Shown: positions 51,401 through 62,524, counted from the first letter of the stretch. The stretch is 64,000 bases of DNA from Galerina marginata (GCA_023014335.1 JAECYW010000016.1:558001-622000), one strand, 5' to 3'. Notes: a model not told the origin generated them from the sequence alone. Numbers and translations are program-made.

Positions 51401-53334
51401 AATTTTCGAACCCCCTTGACTACCTGCGCACCCTTCTCACTGTCGTCAAAGGCGCCAAGTCTTTTGAGGACCTCCGCCGCATTCCTGGACAAGATAGACC
51501 TTTACCGACTTATCATGCCGCATGTGTTGCGCAAGGGCTCTTGGCCGATGATGGTGAATGGAGACTATGCCTTGATGAGGCTGCACAGATCAAAACGGGA
51601 ACACAACTTCGACATCTCTTTGCCACTCTCTTGCTCTTTTCTGATGTCTCTCAGCCCGAGCTTCTCTGGCGAGATTTTCGGCACCATATTTGCGATGACC
51701 TGCAACGTCAGTTGGTTGCAATGGGGATAACTGATCCGCCGGAAGAGGACATCTACGACTTCGGTTTATTCCTGCTTGACAGAGTCCTTCATGAGTCTGG
51801 ACATTCCCTCAATGACTGGCCGTCAATGCCAAAGCCTCAAAATGACTGGAATGAGCTGGTGGTCAATCCTTTAATTGCTGAACAGCTCAACTATGATAGG
51901 AACTTACTACGCGCCGACCTTGATTCCCGGCTTCCACGCCTGAATGAGGATCAACGAAATGCCTTCACACAAATTGTCAACTCTGTCACAAATGAATCAG
52001 GAAAGCTTTTCTTCCTACATGGCCCTGGGGGTACTGGAAAAACCTTCGTTTACAACACAATATGTGCAAAACTCCGCTCTGATGGCATTATTGTGCTCTG
52101 CGTGTCTTCATCGGGAATTTCTGCTCTCCTTTTGCAGGGGGGACGAACGGCACACTCCATGTTCAAAATTCCTGTTGAAAATCTCCATGAAGAATCCTTT
52201 TGTAGCATTCCAAAGAACAGCCAACGTGCAGATTTATTGCGAGCCATCCAAGCAATCATCTGGGATGAAGTTGGTGCCCAACATAGGCATGCTATTGAAG
52301 CATTGGATCGAACTCTGCAGGATATACGTGATGATTGCCGGCCATTTGGTGGAATTACCGTCATCTTAGGCGGTGATTTTTTGCAGACTCTTCCTGTTGT
52401 TCCACGAGGGTCACGAATGGATATTGTTGACGCAACCATTCAGCGCTCTTATCTCTGGGAATATGTTGAGATTCTTGCCTTGCGACGAAACATGAGGCTT
52501 GAGCAGGACAACGACGATGCTCGAGAATTTGCCCAATGGCTGCTGGACGTCGGCCATGGTCGAAATCTTATTGACGGAAACACAGTCCAAATTCCTGACT
52601 ACATGCGCACAGAGTCTGCTAATTCACTTATTGAGTCTATCTATCCGGCCATCGATTCCACCCCTCCACCCCCTCCAGATTACTTTCTCAATCGCATGAT
52701 TCTTGCGCCTCGAAACATCGATGTGGGTGAAATCAACCAAGAAATTTTGGATTGCATGGCAGGTGATAGCCGTCAATACATTAGCGCAGATGAAATTATC
52801 CGCGAGCCAGGAGCAGATCCGCGAGATGACGAACCAATTCCGATTGAATTTCTTCGCTCCGTCAATTCTTCCAGTCTTCCACCAGGCGAATTAAATCTCA
52901 AGGTTGGGTGCCCTGTCATCTTACTCCGCAATCTTTCTCCTGGTCAGGGATTGTGCAATGGGACTCGGATGGTCATCACACAAATGGGAAATCGAGTACT
53001 GGAAGTACGACTGCTTGGAGGTGAAAGAGATGGGCAATTGGCACTCATTCCTCGAATTTCACTTATCCCAACAAGCTCATCTGAAGTCTCTTTCAAGTTT
53101 AAACGCCACCAATTCCCAATTCGCCTAGCTTTTGCATTGTCCATAAACAAATCCCAAGGCCAATCTGTTCAACATGTTGGACTCTATCTCCGCTTTCCAG
53201 TTTTCGCACATGGGCAGCTATATGTGGCTCTTTCACGAGCAACATCATCCCACAACATCAAAATTCTCCTACCAGAAGATGCTCAAGAGTCACGGACTAC
53301 AAATATTGTATATAGTGAACTTCTCATAGAGTAG
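48426..53334 (+). pseudogene. Helitron Rep-Pif1 helicase, split by an insertion
   Basis: The left part (48,426-50,833) has a zinc-binding start (HMDVQCPNCGALHW) and the Helitron-like domain. The Rep nuclease follows, with its HUH motif (GLPHIHLLIFL) and the tyrosine region IKYPFKYVHKGPD. The right part (51,427-53,334) resumes in the same codon phase as RTLLTVVKGAKSFEDLRRIPG. It contains the Pif1-type helicase: Walker A HGPGGTGKT, Walker B AIIWDEV and C-terminal motifs INKSQGQSV and YVALSRATS. A 585-bp element plus its 8-bp duplication separates them and brings stops, so the native protein cannot be made from one frame. Apart from this and the upstream TGA, the reading frame is clean, implying recent activity. 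Rep nicks and the helicase unwinds during rolling-circle transposition. Confidence 0.9.
50834..51418. mobile_element. Non-autonomous hAT-like element inside the Helitron gene
   Basis: A 585-bp element flanked by a perfect 8-bp target duplication, ACTACCTG (50,826-50,833 and 51,419-51,426). Its ends are inverted: CAAGGGG at the left and the complement CCCCTTG at the right. A second shared block, GGACC-C/T-GGGGTT, lies about 25-30 nt inside each end. It has no coding capacity. Eight-base duplications and a CA-GGGG start fit the hAT superfamily. Confidence 0.85.
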
Positions 53335-53798
53335 TAAATGGAAGATTAGAAGTGTACATGGTTCAAATTAATTGAAAGCTTCAAACATATTTCCATGTTG
53401 GACTAAGTTGATTCTAGACTCAAGGTAGACAAGTCTTTTGCCCCGTAACTTTTTTGGGCTGTTGATTGAATTTATTCTGGCTGGTAGGATTGATAGAATA
53501 GATATATTTGAGCACTATCCAGCTTTCAGAACATATATAAGTGTCGTGTAGCCTTCACAAGAACATCGGAAGCCATTTCGACGAATATGTTCAGCTGAAT
53601 GCGATGCGATCACGCGATCACGTGGCTGCTGTCTTATGAACCGAATCGCGTCTCTGACTCTCTCCACAAACTTCTCGAACCTTCAGCACCCTTTTGTGGA
53701 AACAGGAAAGGTTACCTGCTGCTGAGTATATATACCAGTGATGTTCTCCCGACTGCAACATCATACTTTGTCCTCGCACCTCAACTTTCCTATCTCTC

Positions 53799-54862
53799 AT
53801 GCCATCACAACTCAGTCTTCCTTCTGGCTCCTGTTCAATTTCGGGAATTGCAGTCCTTGAAAATCCTCGACAACAGCCTGATAGCCCCAAAACCCTCCTG
53901 TTCGATGCCCATATATTCTGTTTAGTCGACAAACTCAACAACTCCGACAATGCCTCTGACTCCGAAGATGGTGAAGGCCAGAAAGGTGTATTGGCCGCGC
54001 TGCGCTATTTCAACAGTCGCAACCTCAGCTTTGACGATGTTGGTACATACTTCATAACTGCAAATGTGAGTTACTGCTTACCCCTAATTCGCATTCTATA
54101 CTTACTGGTCTACCTTGGCAAAAGGTCGTCAAGGTTGTTGACTCTGACTCTAAGTCCAAGGATGTCCCGAATATTGCATCCTCGGCGGAGTTGAAGAACC
54201 ATGATTACGCCTTGGTCGGGGACATCGTTTCGGTATGTGATTCCTATTTCATTGTTGGTGATATCGACTTACTTTATTTGACAGCTTATTCCCAGTGCTT
54301 CGATGGAACAGGTGTATAATCATTTTTTTGTCTATGCCTCTGGGTACCTCACAGCTGTCAAACATGACGCACAATCACATCGCCTTACATTCGACCTTGC
54401 ACCAGAGCAATACACCAATACGTACAAGGATTACAACAAAAAATTGGAAGCCGGTTCAAAGAAGACATCGCTCCCGCTCCATTGTATCATCAAAGAATCT
54501 CCTCGATGGACAACAATGCCAAAATTTCAAGTTGGGCATATCATCTCAGTTTCCGGGTTTCTCTCGCGTGTTCGTCAGCAGGAGGGAAAGGTTCACTTTT
54601 TTGAGGTAGATGTAGAACAAGTCAATATCTTGGGGAAGACAGCTGTGCCTGTCACCACTAATCAATTTGCGGGAACCAGTAAGTATGAATGTTCTTTCTC
54701 TAAGTATTTCCGACTAATCTCAACTGTAACTTTGAAGGTACGACGACTCCGTTGAAGCGCAAAGGGCTCCAGTTTGATTTCAGTCAGGCAACTCCGAGCC
54801 CAGCAAAGAAGGCACGCACATCAGCGTCGACCGACCTATCGTCACCTTCTCCTCGGGCATAG
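53799..54862 (+). CDS. Helitron-carried OB-fold (RPA-like) protein
   Basis: Four exons: 53799-54065, 54125-54232, 54285-54678 and 54738-54862. The sum is 894 nt (297 aa) with all phases agreeing. The start codon fits a short leader after the helicase gene. The segment FQVGHIISVSGFLSRVRQQE followed by VHFFEVDVEQVNILG has the strand pattern of an OB fold. The C-terminus is basic and Ser/Pro-rich (PLKRKGLQFDF, PSPAKKARTS) and probably contains a nuclear localisation signal. Helitrons of plants and animals often carry RPA-like single-strand-binding proteins; this gene lies between the helicase and the 3' terminus, in the same orientation. I infer single-stranded DNA binding during transposition. 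Homology to RPA70 is suggested by fold pattern only. Confidence 0.65.
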
Positions 54863-54971
54863 TCCTTTAGGTTAATGTCGTTGTTAAGTACTCAAGTAGT
54901 ATCAATTATCTGGTTCAACATTTGTATATCTACGGATAATTAATTCCCTTCTTTCCTATTGACCAAGTACG

Positions 54972-54999
54972 CCCGTGCGAATGCACGGGTATCGGCTAG
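54972..54999 (+). other. Helitron 3' terminus: hairpin plus CTAG
   Basis: CCCGTGC (54,972-54,978), loop GAAT, GCACGGG (54,983-54,989), TATCGG, then CTAG at 54,996-54,999 and host T. This is the standard termination signal of rolling-circle transposition. Confidence 0.9.
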
Positions 55000-55003
55000 T
55001 ATA

Positions 55004-55365
55004 TCTATATTTTATAATACTACAAAGACTGTTTGTGAAACAAGAAGAATAAGTGTACGAAATACACCTCTACTTAGTGTTGCTGGAACACTATAAATTC
55101 ATGTTCCCAAAACACCAATCCGTGGTGCCAATTTGTCCACCCAAAACATCAAATTTTCGTGTTGACTAAACATCAATTATTGTTGTTTGTAAACACCAAT
55201 TACTGGTGTTTTCGCGACAGTGGTGTCTCCTGTTCGCTCTTCCCACAGTGCATCACACTTGACTGTCCACATGTGAGGCAAAGGGTCTCCTGCGGCAAGC
55301 ATTTAAGCCACGAAGCGAATTCAGCCTCGTTCCAAAGAACAACGACTTCCTCCTGTTTTGACAAC
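55004..55365 (+). other. Helitron-like 5' end starting 5 bases downstream; otherwise non-coding
   Basis: After A at 55,003 comes TCTATATTTTATAATACTAC, which fits the 5'-TC(T/A-rich) start of Helitrons. AACACCAA/TGGTGTT inverted words follow. This could be the left end of a second, adjacent Helitron. No matching right end was found before 57.9 kb. Confidence 0.45.
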
Positions 55366-55534
55366 CATGGCAAGTTAACTATTCATTTCCACTCATCGCA
55401 AGTCCTGATTTTTCTAAACAGATTTTTCGTCTTTCTTGTGCGGTCGTGGCCTTGACTTACTTTGTTACCGTAAGTTTCTGTGTCTCGTCATTTCTTGACC
55501 TGCCAATTGTCTTGATTTGGGTCTTCCATGAAAG

Positions 55535-57679
55535 GAGGCAACCTCGTTTATCCATGAAATTCAGATTGTTGGGTCCGAGCAAAATTTCACGTCGGTCAAT
55601 TTGAACTTCGAAATTTTTCCTGTTGTCTATAAGCGCGTCTTACAGCACCGGTCTTGGGGATGCGATGATCAAATGGGGCCTGAATAACGTCGGCTTTGAC
55701 TACGAGATAGCTGCTATCATTGGTCCACAGTCCTCAGGGAAAAGTAAGCTTGCCAAACTTTATTTGCTTGCACAAAAGTCGTGATTTAACTTCTATTCTG
55801 ACAGGTACCATTCTGAATAACGCATTTGGAACAAACTTTTCTGTCATGGATCCCAAGGAACGTGGTCGAACTACGAACGGTATGTTAGGCCAGTTTCATT
55901 GCCATATTCGTAATTTTGAACAAACGTGTAGGCATATGGCTGTCGCGAGACAAGACCCATAATCTTCTCATCATGGATGTCGAGGGCTCAGACAGTGGAA
56001 CTCGTCTTGACGATCAGGTCTGTCGTTTGCACGCCACACTATCTGATATTTGAATGGCCGTGCCACAGAGCTTCGAGCGGAAAGCTGCTATGTTTGCTTT
56101 GGCATGTTCCAGACTTCTTATTGTGAACATGTTGGAAGACCAAGTTGGCTTATACAATGGGGGAAGCCTGGGTCTTTTGAGAATCGTCTTCGAAGAGCAT
56201 ATTGCTATGTACGGGAAATTGGATAAACGGCAAGTGGAACGGTTTTCAGCCGTAAGTGCTCGGGTAACAGGCCAATCTATAGGGTATATCACCGGCCGAA
56301 ATTTTTATTCCTGATCCAACGCCTCAGTGGTCGCACTCCACTTGCTAGCCTTGCTAGCACCGTGACTTCAGGCCTTGACAAGGTCTGGGACAGTATCGAG
56401 AAGCCGGAGGCACTTCAGGATCAACGCCTTCAAGATTACTTCACTATCGAATTTGAATCCCTCCCGGACTTCCTACATGGTTCTGAACAATACAATTCAG
56501 AAACGAGTTCGCTTCGGAAGCGGTTTGTGAAACAGCATAGCTCGGACTACCTACTGAAGGACGCTGAACCGAACGCGATTTCTGCCGATGGTCTAGACCT
56601 GTACATGCAGACCATTTGGGTACGCATGACGAAACCTCGGCATTTTCTGAAGCTGAAGTAAATTGGCAGGGTGCTATCCGTACTAACGAGAATTTAAATC
56701 TCCCCGGCCAACATGAACTTCTTGCGCGGGCAATGTGCGAGAGAATTTTGACTTCTTTGCTCGAGAAATATAAACTCAAGTTCGACGCTCAATCCGCCAT
56801 TTTGAACGAAGGGAAAGTTATCGACGACCTGGGCTTACTATTGCGAGGCTGGAAGTCCGAAATTCTTGGTAATAACCAACTTTTGCTATTTAATTTATCA
56901 TGCGCTAATTGCGAACGTGGTTAGTGCTTTATGATGAAGAAGCTCATCGGTACCTCCAGTCGGCGAATAGTGCGAAGCGACACGCATTGGTCGACTCTTA
57001 TCATAGTGAAGCCTACAAATTATTCGCGAGTCAACTAAGAAACCTTCGCAACTCGATCCTGACCTCTTTTGACGCCATTCTGGAGGATGCGGCATCAAAA
57101 GAAGATTCCGAGTTCGATGCTATCGTATCTGAAGCCAAAAATCAGCATGAAGACGCATTCGTATTGGTCGCGACAACGACTGCCATTGAAGACGCAAACT
57201 GGGACTGGGAAGATGCATTCAAGGAACTGAACTCTGATCTTTCTCATAGGATAAGGGCTTCTAACACGGAGAGAAAGGCAACCGAGCCTCTTACCGCCTC
57301 AAAAGACGAGTGGGTTGAGTCTGATAAACTAATAGCGTCCAAGGCCACCTTGTATCGTGATGGAATGTTGGTTGTTGAGGTCAAGGTCGACAACTACGAC
57401 CCATTTCACGGCCTCCGTGGGCGTGTTCTCATCGTAGTTCGTGACAAGGATGGAAATGCAATTGGAGTGACGAATGAATTGCGCTCTTCCACTGCTTGTG
57501 GTACCTTCGACCCCTTCTGTTCGTCGGACCACAGTGAATGGTTCAGCCTACGATTTCCGAGGAGTGTTGGGAGGCGAGCTGCGGCCATGGATATTTATCA
57601 GAGAGACGGCGGATCTCTTGGGAATATTCTAAAAAAGGTTCTAGAAATCGCCAAAGTTGTAGTGGCTGTTAGGGCTTAG
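55535..57679 (+). CDS. Sey1/RHD3-like dynamin-type GTPase with atypical C-terminus
   Basis: Exons traced: about 55,535-55,590, 55646-55743, 55805-55879, 55932-56017, 56069-56241, 56283-56619, 56670-56868 and 56925-57679. Phases agree, and the first exon(s) with the start codon are unresolved. The G domain has the P-loop IGPQSSGKSTILNNAFGTNF, the G2 threonine in ERGRTTNGIW and G3 MDVEGSDSG. The G4 RD motif of RHD3 proteins (LFVIRDH) reads FLIQRLSG here. The helical middle domain of Sey1 follows (LPGQHELLARAMCERI). The usual paired membrane helices are missing. Instead, the last 130 residues form a new strand-rich module (ATLYRDGMLVVEVKV, GLRGRVLIVVRDKDG, CGTFDPFCSSDH). Normal Sey1 fuses ER membranes; this protein should be soluble, and its GTPase may be altered. 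Confidence 0.75.
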
Positions 57680-57889
57680 AAAAGCAGAGATCTCTTGCTG
57701 TTCGTGTGTGTTTTGTCCTTCTCCCAATGATGCCCATTGTTTCTTATCGTGCGCTACATGTGCGCCTGTCATCGACCTCCCAGCGTCTGTCCCGCCAGTC
57801 ACTCTCTAGAATTGCAAGACGGCAGCAGCCCCAATACAATAGTAATAAGACTAGCGGGGGACGTGTGCTTTGAACAGTATGTACTCTAC
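57680..57889. other. Spacer
   Basis: Short non-coding stretch between the GTPase gene and the duplicated F-box promoter. Confidence 0.4.
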
Positions 57890-58515
57890 AAGTGTTATCC
57901 AAATTTGGACGGGCAGAGTATATAAATAGAACATACTGGTCGTCGATGGCGCTCAACTCACCCCAAAACTTTCTTTATGGGGTAATTCCTTTTACTTTCT
58001 GATCATGTCCTTCGCCCTCGTTCCATCATATAAACCCCCGCCCCAACTTTCCCTCTCCGTTCCGTTGTTTCCCCCTTTATTCCTCACTTCCATCATCTCC
58101 TCCCACGGCGCCGCATCCTCCTCCCTTCATAAACGCTCTCGGGGTGATATAGTGCAACCAGAACGGCTGATGACTTTATCACTATCACGACTGCCGTCCA
58201 AATTGTTTTTCAGGCATCAGGAAATGGGACGCTTTTTTTGACGAGGTTGGGCGGTAATTGACAATTTAGGCTCTGGTGAGGCTCTGTCTAATTTCTATTC
58301 GATTTTCCTAACAAAATATTACTAGCTAGACGTTGCGGTTATCGCCCAGACGATCTAAGTCACAACCAATGGTACGCATTCTCTTATTTTGATGAAAAAA
58401 GCCTGATCGACCCGCATATAGTCGCCCCAAAACATCTTTTTGCCTCGAACGTTGTCGTTCGGGTACTTCGCTGTCATTATTGCGGTAATTTCTTTCCTTT
58501 CATGCACCAATTTCA
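57890..58515 (+). repeat. Duplicate of the F-box promoter, left part
   Basis: This is the plus-strand counterpart of 37,600-36,960 (minus). It includes the same TATA 13-mer (57,917-57,929), the GATCATGTCCTTCGCCCTCG block and the CAAAACATCTTTTTGCC block. It breaks off at CCAATTTCA (58,507-58,515), where the MULE is inserted. The homology resumes at 62,525. Confidence 0.9.
57917..57929 (+). promoter_or_regulatory. TATA box of the duplicated F-box promoter
   Basis: AGTATATAAATAG, identical to the element at 37,548-37,560. The two transposon insertions now place it about 5.5 kb from the F-box ATG at 63,432, so it may no longer serve that gene. Confidence 0.55.
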
Positions 58516-58608
58516 GGAATTAGGACTCACGCAATTGAAGACCAAACAAACAACGACAGACGCGCCATCCAAACAGAGCATAACAGCGCGTCGCGCTCGA
58601 GTTTTTCT

Positions 58609-61600
58609 GTGCCTGAACTTCAAGATGTACCCCTTCCGCGTCTGCAACCTAAATCTGACACTTTGATTCCGAATACTCTCCGCCTGTCCGACAACCTCGA
58701 GAAATTAATGACCCTGCATGTCGAACGAGTCCGCCTCGATTACCTTCGCTTTGACTACAGCGTGAAATCTCAGCGTATTGAATCTTACCTTCTCTTTGAA
58801 AATGCAGTGTCTGAGCACAACTCACTCCTGTTACTCTCGTTATTAGAAGCTGCTCTAGAATTGCTTGCACACCTCAAGCTCTACATTCCACATCACGAGG
58901 ACGAAGAACGCGACATACAGGCTAAATTTTCGATTCAGAAGACCACAAGCAACAAAATCAACGGGAAATCCCCAAACAGTAAAGGCCGCTACAGGCGAAG
59001 CACGCGCATATATCAGTGCCAATGCGGCGTGGATCACACTGCAGGCCGCCTTGCCTCAAAGAAAAGACAGATCCCATGGGAGAACGTGGACTGCTTAAGT
59101 TGGATTAAATTAACAACAGTCCATGATGAGCAGAATGGTATTTTCCATTCAACTCGCAGTGATTCCGAGCTAATGACATGCAAATAATGATCCTTTCAGG
59201 CCAAACTGTCATTGCTATTGATGAAATCTCGGGAATATTTGACCATTCTGACACATGTAATGAGCAGATTGAGATGGATCGAAATCCTCGTATACCCCTT
59301 CACCCCGAAATCCGCAATTTCGCCCTTGAACTCTTGCGGAAAAATACTCCTTTGTCCCTCCTTCGCTCCGAATGTGCTGCGTGGGCAGAAACCAAATGGC
59401 CTGGCTCTGTTGGTGACAATCACTCGCGTTACAGACTTACTACTCACGATACCTCGTCACTCTACCGCTCGATCTCTCGTGAGCGCGGCATTTATCAAAG
59501 AACAGCCGCCGAAGAAAATCTTGATAAATGGTTCCGTCCTGAAAAGCCTCACCCGCCATCAGCCATACTCACAGCATCATGCTTGCATTACCAGGCTCAC
59601 GAAAACCCAAAGACTGACCGCTTTGAAATCATACTGTCAACTCCCGAGATGCAAGCTGCTGCCTGGAAATTTGGTCACAAGAAACAGGTACTCATGGACT
59701 TGACTTTCGGCGTCTGCTCAGCTCGGGCTCTTCTCGCAATTCTCATGGTCTTGGATGATAACGGAACTGGTATACCTATCTGCTTTATTATGTTCACTGC
59801 TCGAGAAAATGCCAAGGCCACACATGCTGACTATGATACTGCACTTCTCGACCGACTTCTTGGAATATTCAAGCACAAAATGGGCCAAAATGGACATGGC
59901 GAAGAGATTGACTTCCGCGTCGGCAACACAGATAATGACTCCCGCGAGCGTACTGCCCTCTCGAGACACTGGCCATCAATCCTTTTGATTCTTTGCATGT
60001 TCCATATGTGGCAAGCGTGGCGAAATATGTTGAATAATCGCCTTCAGCCAGTTCAAAAAGGCGAACACCGACAAGTTGTTCGAAAACGGCTCGGTAAACT
60101 TATGATGGAGCTTCTCAAGGAGATCACAGAACATTCCGCAGCAATAAAACGGTATACTGACGAAATTGACCACTGGACAGCAATTGGCCGAAAGCGCGAT
60201 TCAATATCAAAATGCCAAGCTGCTGCTGCCCTTAAATTCTTATCATATCTCCGGAATTATGTCGAAAACGAGGCTTACTGGCTATCTTGGTCGCCTGCAG
60301 GAGCTACTGAGGCTGCTCGTCGGCTAGGAATTCCAGTTTCTCGGATCGCACGGACTAATAATCCCCTGGAATCTTTCAACGGTCGAATCAAAGGAAAATA
60401 TTACAAGCCGTACCAGCACTCAGGCCGGCTCCCACGGATCGATGTCTGGATTCTTCTTCTGGTGACAGCTGTTATGCCGGATTTTTTCAAAGAGCTTGCG
60501 AACAAAAAGGAATTACGCGACTTCTATGCTTTGAAACGTGTACTCCCGCCTGCGTTGTCTGCCCAAAACCCCCAATTGTCTTCTTCGACAGACAACTCTT
60601 CTTCTTTTTCCACGACAAGAACCTCAAATGAGTCGGCGGACTCCTCGAATGATTGGAACAGTGACTACGACAGCCAACTTAAAAAATGGCTTGCAGATCT
60701 GGAGAACGGTGTCGATGATTCAGACCTATATGAAGACGCACTGCCACCGAATCATCTGTAAAGTTGCTTGACTCTTGATGATATTATTTCTAAATTTTTA
60801 TATGAAACCAGAACCACCACAGCTCAGATATTAGAGAGCCAGGATAACAATTTGGATGCCTTCGGTATCGTTGACCACCGCCTGGAATTAGACGCCGAGG
60901 AACCCGATCACTTAGATGCCGAAAAGTTTGATCACGATCACTTCGACGCCAAAAATGACGATCAAGATCAGGCTTCCTTACTGTTCGGGCTCGACGATAA
61001 AGAACAACCATCCATGTCAGTTGTCAATGACAGTGCAGATAGCTTTGAAGGTTTCGAATTTGGTGGCGTTTTTTTGAAAGCAAAAGACCACGATCCTGCG
61101 GTAATGTCCAACGTTAATATACATATACATTATTAGAATTTCACACTCACAATTGCGTCCAGGATTTGAATTATCAGCCTATGAAGAGATCAATGGATCA
61201 AATGTGCCTCCGCCGCCAATCCTTCACATCATCCGATGATTATGTTTCTGACTCGCAACTTGAAATTGCATCCGAACCCGAAAATTCAATATCCGAGTCC
61301 TCTTCAAGTTCAGACGATGCACTCGATGAAGCACGTGAAGCAGTTTCCTCCACAGCTCCCAACCAACGGAATTTATGCGCAAGTCACGACAATCATCGTC
61401 TCTTACTGGTAGTCCCACCCTCACCGGATAAAAGCGACGGTAATAACAAGTATATTAATGAAATCGCAACTGCCATGATGGAACTTCAAGTTAACGAAGA
61501 CAGAATCCTCAAAAACCTGCAAACAGTCCTTGACTTATCGCCCGAATCGGCATCCCAACTCGATAAATATATCAGTCCCAGCCTTCGAGAACGTTTGAAT

Positions 61601-61753
61601 TCCTCGTCACAACATTCAACTACCCGGGCCCAGGAATATCAACATGACAACATGTTCCCAATTGAGAAGCCCAGCCCCGAAAATCAACATGGTTTGGTTC
61701 CATTCATTAGAAATGTTAAGGAGGCCCGGAAACCTTCTTACGGTATTCGATAG
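58609..61753 (+). CDS. MULE transposase
   Basis: Four exons: 58609-59158, 59200-60757, 60812-61100 and 61163-61753. The total is 2988 nt (about 995 aa) with all phases consistent. The N-terminal part has a Cys/His cluster (YQCQCGVDH) like the FAR1/MULE zinc-binding region. The DDE core is clear. The first Asp is in LMDLTFGVCSARALLAIL. The second region is VGNTDNDSRERTALSRHWPS, followed by ILCMFHMWQAWRN. The last catalytic Glu is in RTNNPLESFNGRIKG. The C-terminal 300 residues are acidic and Ser-rich. No ATG begins the frame; it starts with GTG at 58609, and the first in-frame ATG is 58708. A short upstream exon may therefore exist. No internal stops are seen, so the copy may be active. Confidence 0.85.
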
Positions 61754-61822
61754 TAGTAATGCAATCATAATCAATTATCACAGTTTACCCATGAGTTAAA
61801 AATAATGACCTATTAAATCCCT

Positions 61823-62280
61823 AGTGTATTCACGCCGCAGGCGTGGCGCCGAAGGCGCGGGTCAGGACTGCAGTTAAAAACAATGACCCATGAAGTCCCT
61901 AGTGTATTCACGCCGCAGGCGTGGCGCCGAAGGCGCGGGTCAGGACCGGGGGCCGCTAGCGCAGCGAAAAGGCCAGCGCAGCGGAAAGGCCAGCGCAGCG
62001 GAAAGGCAGCGCAGCGAAGAGGCAGCGCAGCGAAAGGCCAGCGCAGCGAGAGAGCAGCGCAGCGAAAGGGATAGCGCAGCGAAGAGGGGGGGTAATGGGG
62101 GATGCAATCCCCCATGAAAAGGCAGCGCAGCGGAAAGGGGGGGTACTGGGGGATGCAATCCCCCGTGAAAAGGCTAGCGCAGCGAAAGGCCAGCGCAGCG
62201 TCGCGCCGCAGGCAAGCAGGGGGTTTGGGGGGATGCAATCCCCCCAAGGGGTCTGGGGTTTCCCCAGCCGTCGCGGCCGG
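61823..62280 (+). repeat. GC-rich hairpin and GCGCAGCG repeat array
   Basis: Two direct units, 78 bp apart, begin AGTGTATTCACGCCGCAGGC (61,823 and 61,901). Each holds tri-loop hairpins CGCCgcaGGCG and GCGCCgaaGGCGC. From about 61,955, GCGCAGCG recurs roughly every 12-25 bp (over ten times). Three hairpins follow of the form GGGGGATGCAATCCCCC (62,098, 62,150 and 62,230). The array lies between the transposase stop and the right end of the MULE. Confidence 0.85.
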
Positions 62281-62524
62281 CGCCGCAAACAACCACTTAC
62301 TTTCAGTAAACTACACGTTGTTCACTCCCAAAGCTACTAAATCCCTCTTCAAAACACCCACATCTACTGAGCCAGGAGAAAATGTGGTGAAAAAATCATT
62401 TGCATTGCAGTAATACGACAGGAAGTCATCGATTTGACTAGACGCCCGCAACGGAGCGCCCACCAATAGAACATTACATAATACATGTTAAAACTCCGCT
62501 ATCTATGGCGTGGGTTCAACCTCC

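Larger units (their letters stand above)
46719..54999 (+). mobile_element. Helitron (rolling-circle transposon), right end defined
   Basis: The element carries a Rep-helicase gene and an OB-fold gene, and ends with a classical Helitron 3' terminus: a 7-bp hairpin (CCCGTGC-GAAT-GCACGGG) and, 6 nt later, CTAG followed by a T. The 5' end (TC after an A) was not located; it lies upstream of 46,719, possibly in the 44.5-46.7 kb region. The Rep-helicase gene is disrupted, so this copy is non-autonomous today. Confidence 0.85.
58516..62524 (+). mobile_element. MULE (Mutator-like) transposon, complete
   Basis: A 4009-bp element bounded by a perfect 9-bp target duplication, CCAATTTCA (58,507-58,515 and 62,525-62,533). 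The uninterrupted paralogous site is at about 36,960 on the other strand. Its ends are weakly inverted: GGAATTAGGACTCACGC at the left versus GGAGGTTGAACCCACGC at the right (12 of 17 match). It carries a MULE transposase (58.6-61.75 kb) and, near the right end, GC-rich hairpin repeats. Nine-base duplications are characteristic of Mutator-like elements. Confidence 0.9.

Noticed and set aside
55004..57889. A second complete Helitron carrying the GTPase gene
   Set aside because: A plausible 5' end exists, but I found no hairpin-CTAG terminus before the F-box promoter homology begins, so the claim stays a finding rather than a feature.
60768..61753. Separate accessory gene downstream of the MULE transposase
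   Set aside because: An in-phase 54-nt intron (60758-60811) joins it to the transposase, and it lacks its own ATG, so it is better read as the transposase C-terminus.
61955..62215. GCGCAGCG array considered as a CRISPR or satellite
   Set aside because: Spacing is irregular (12-25 bp), there are no unique spacers, and the context is a eukaryotic transposon.
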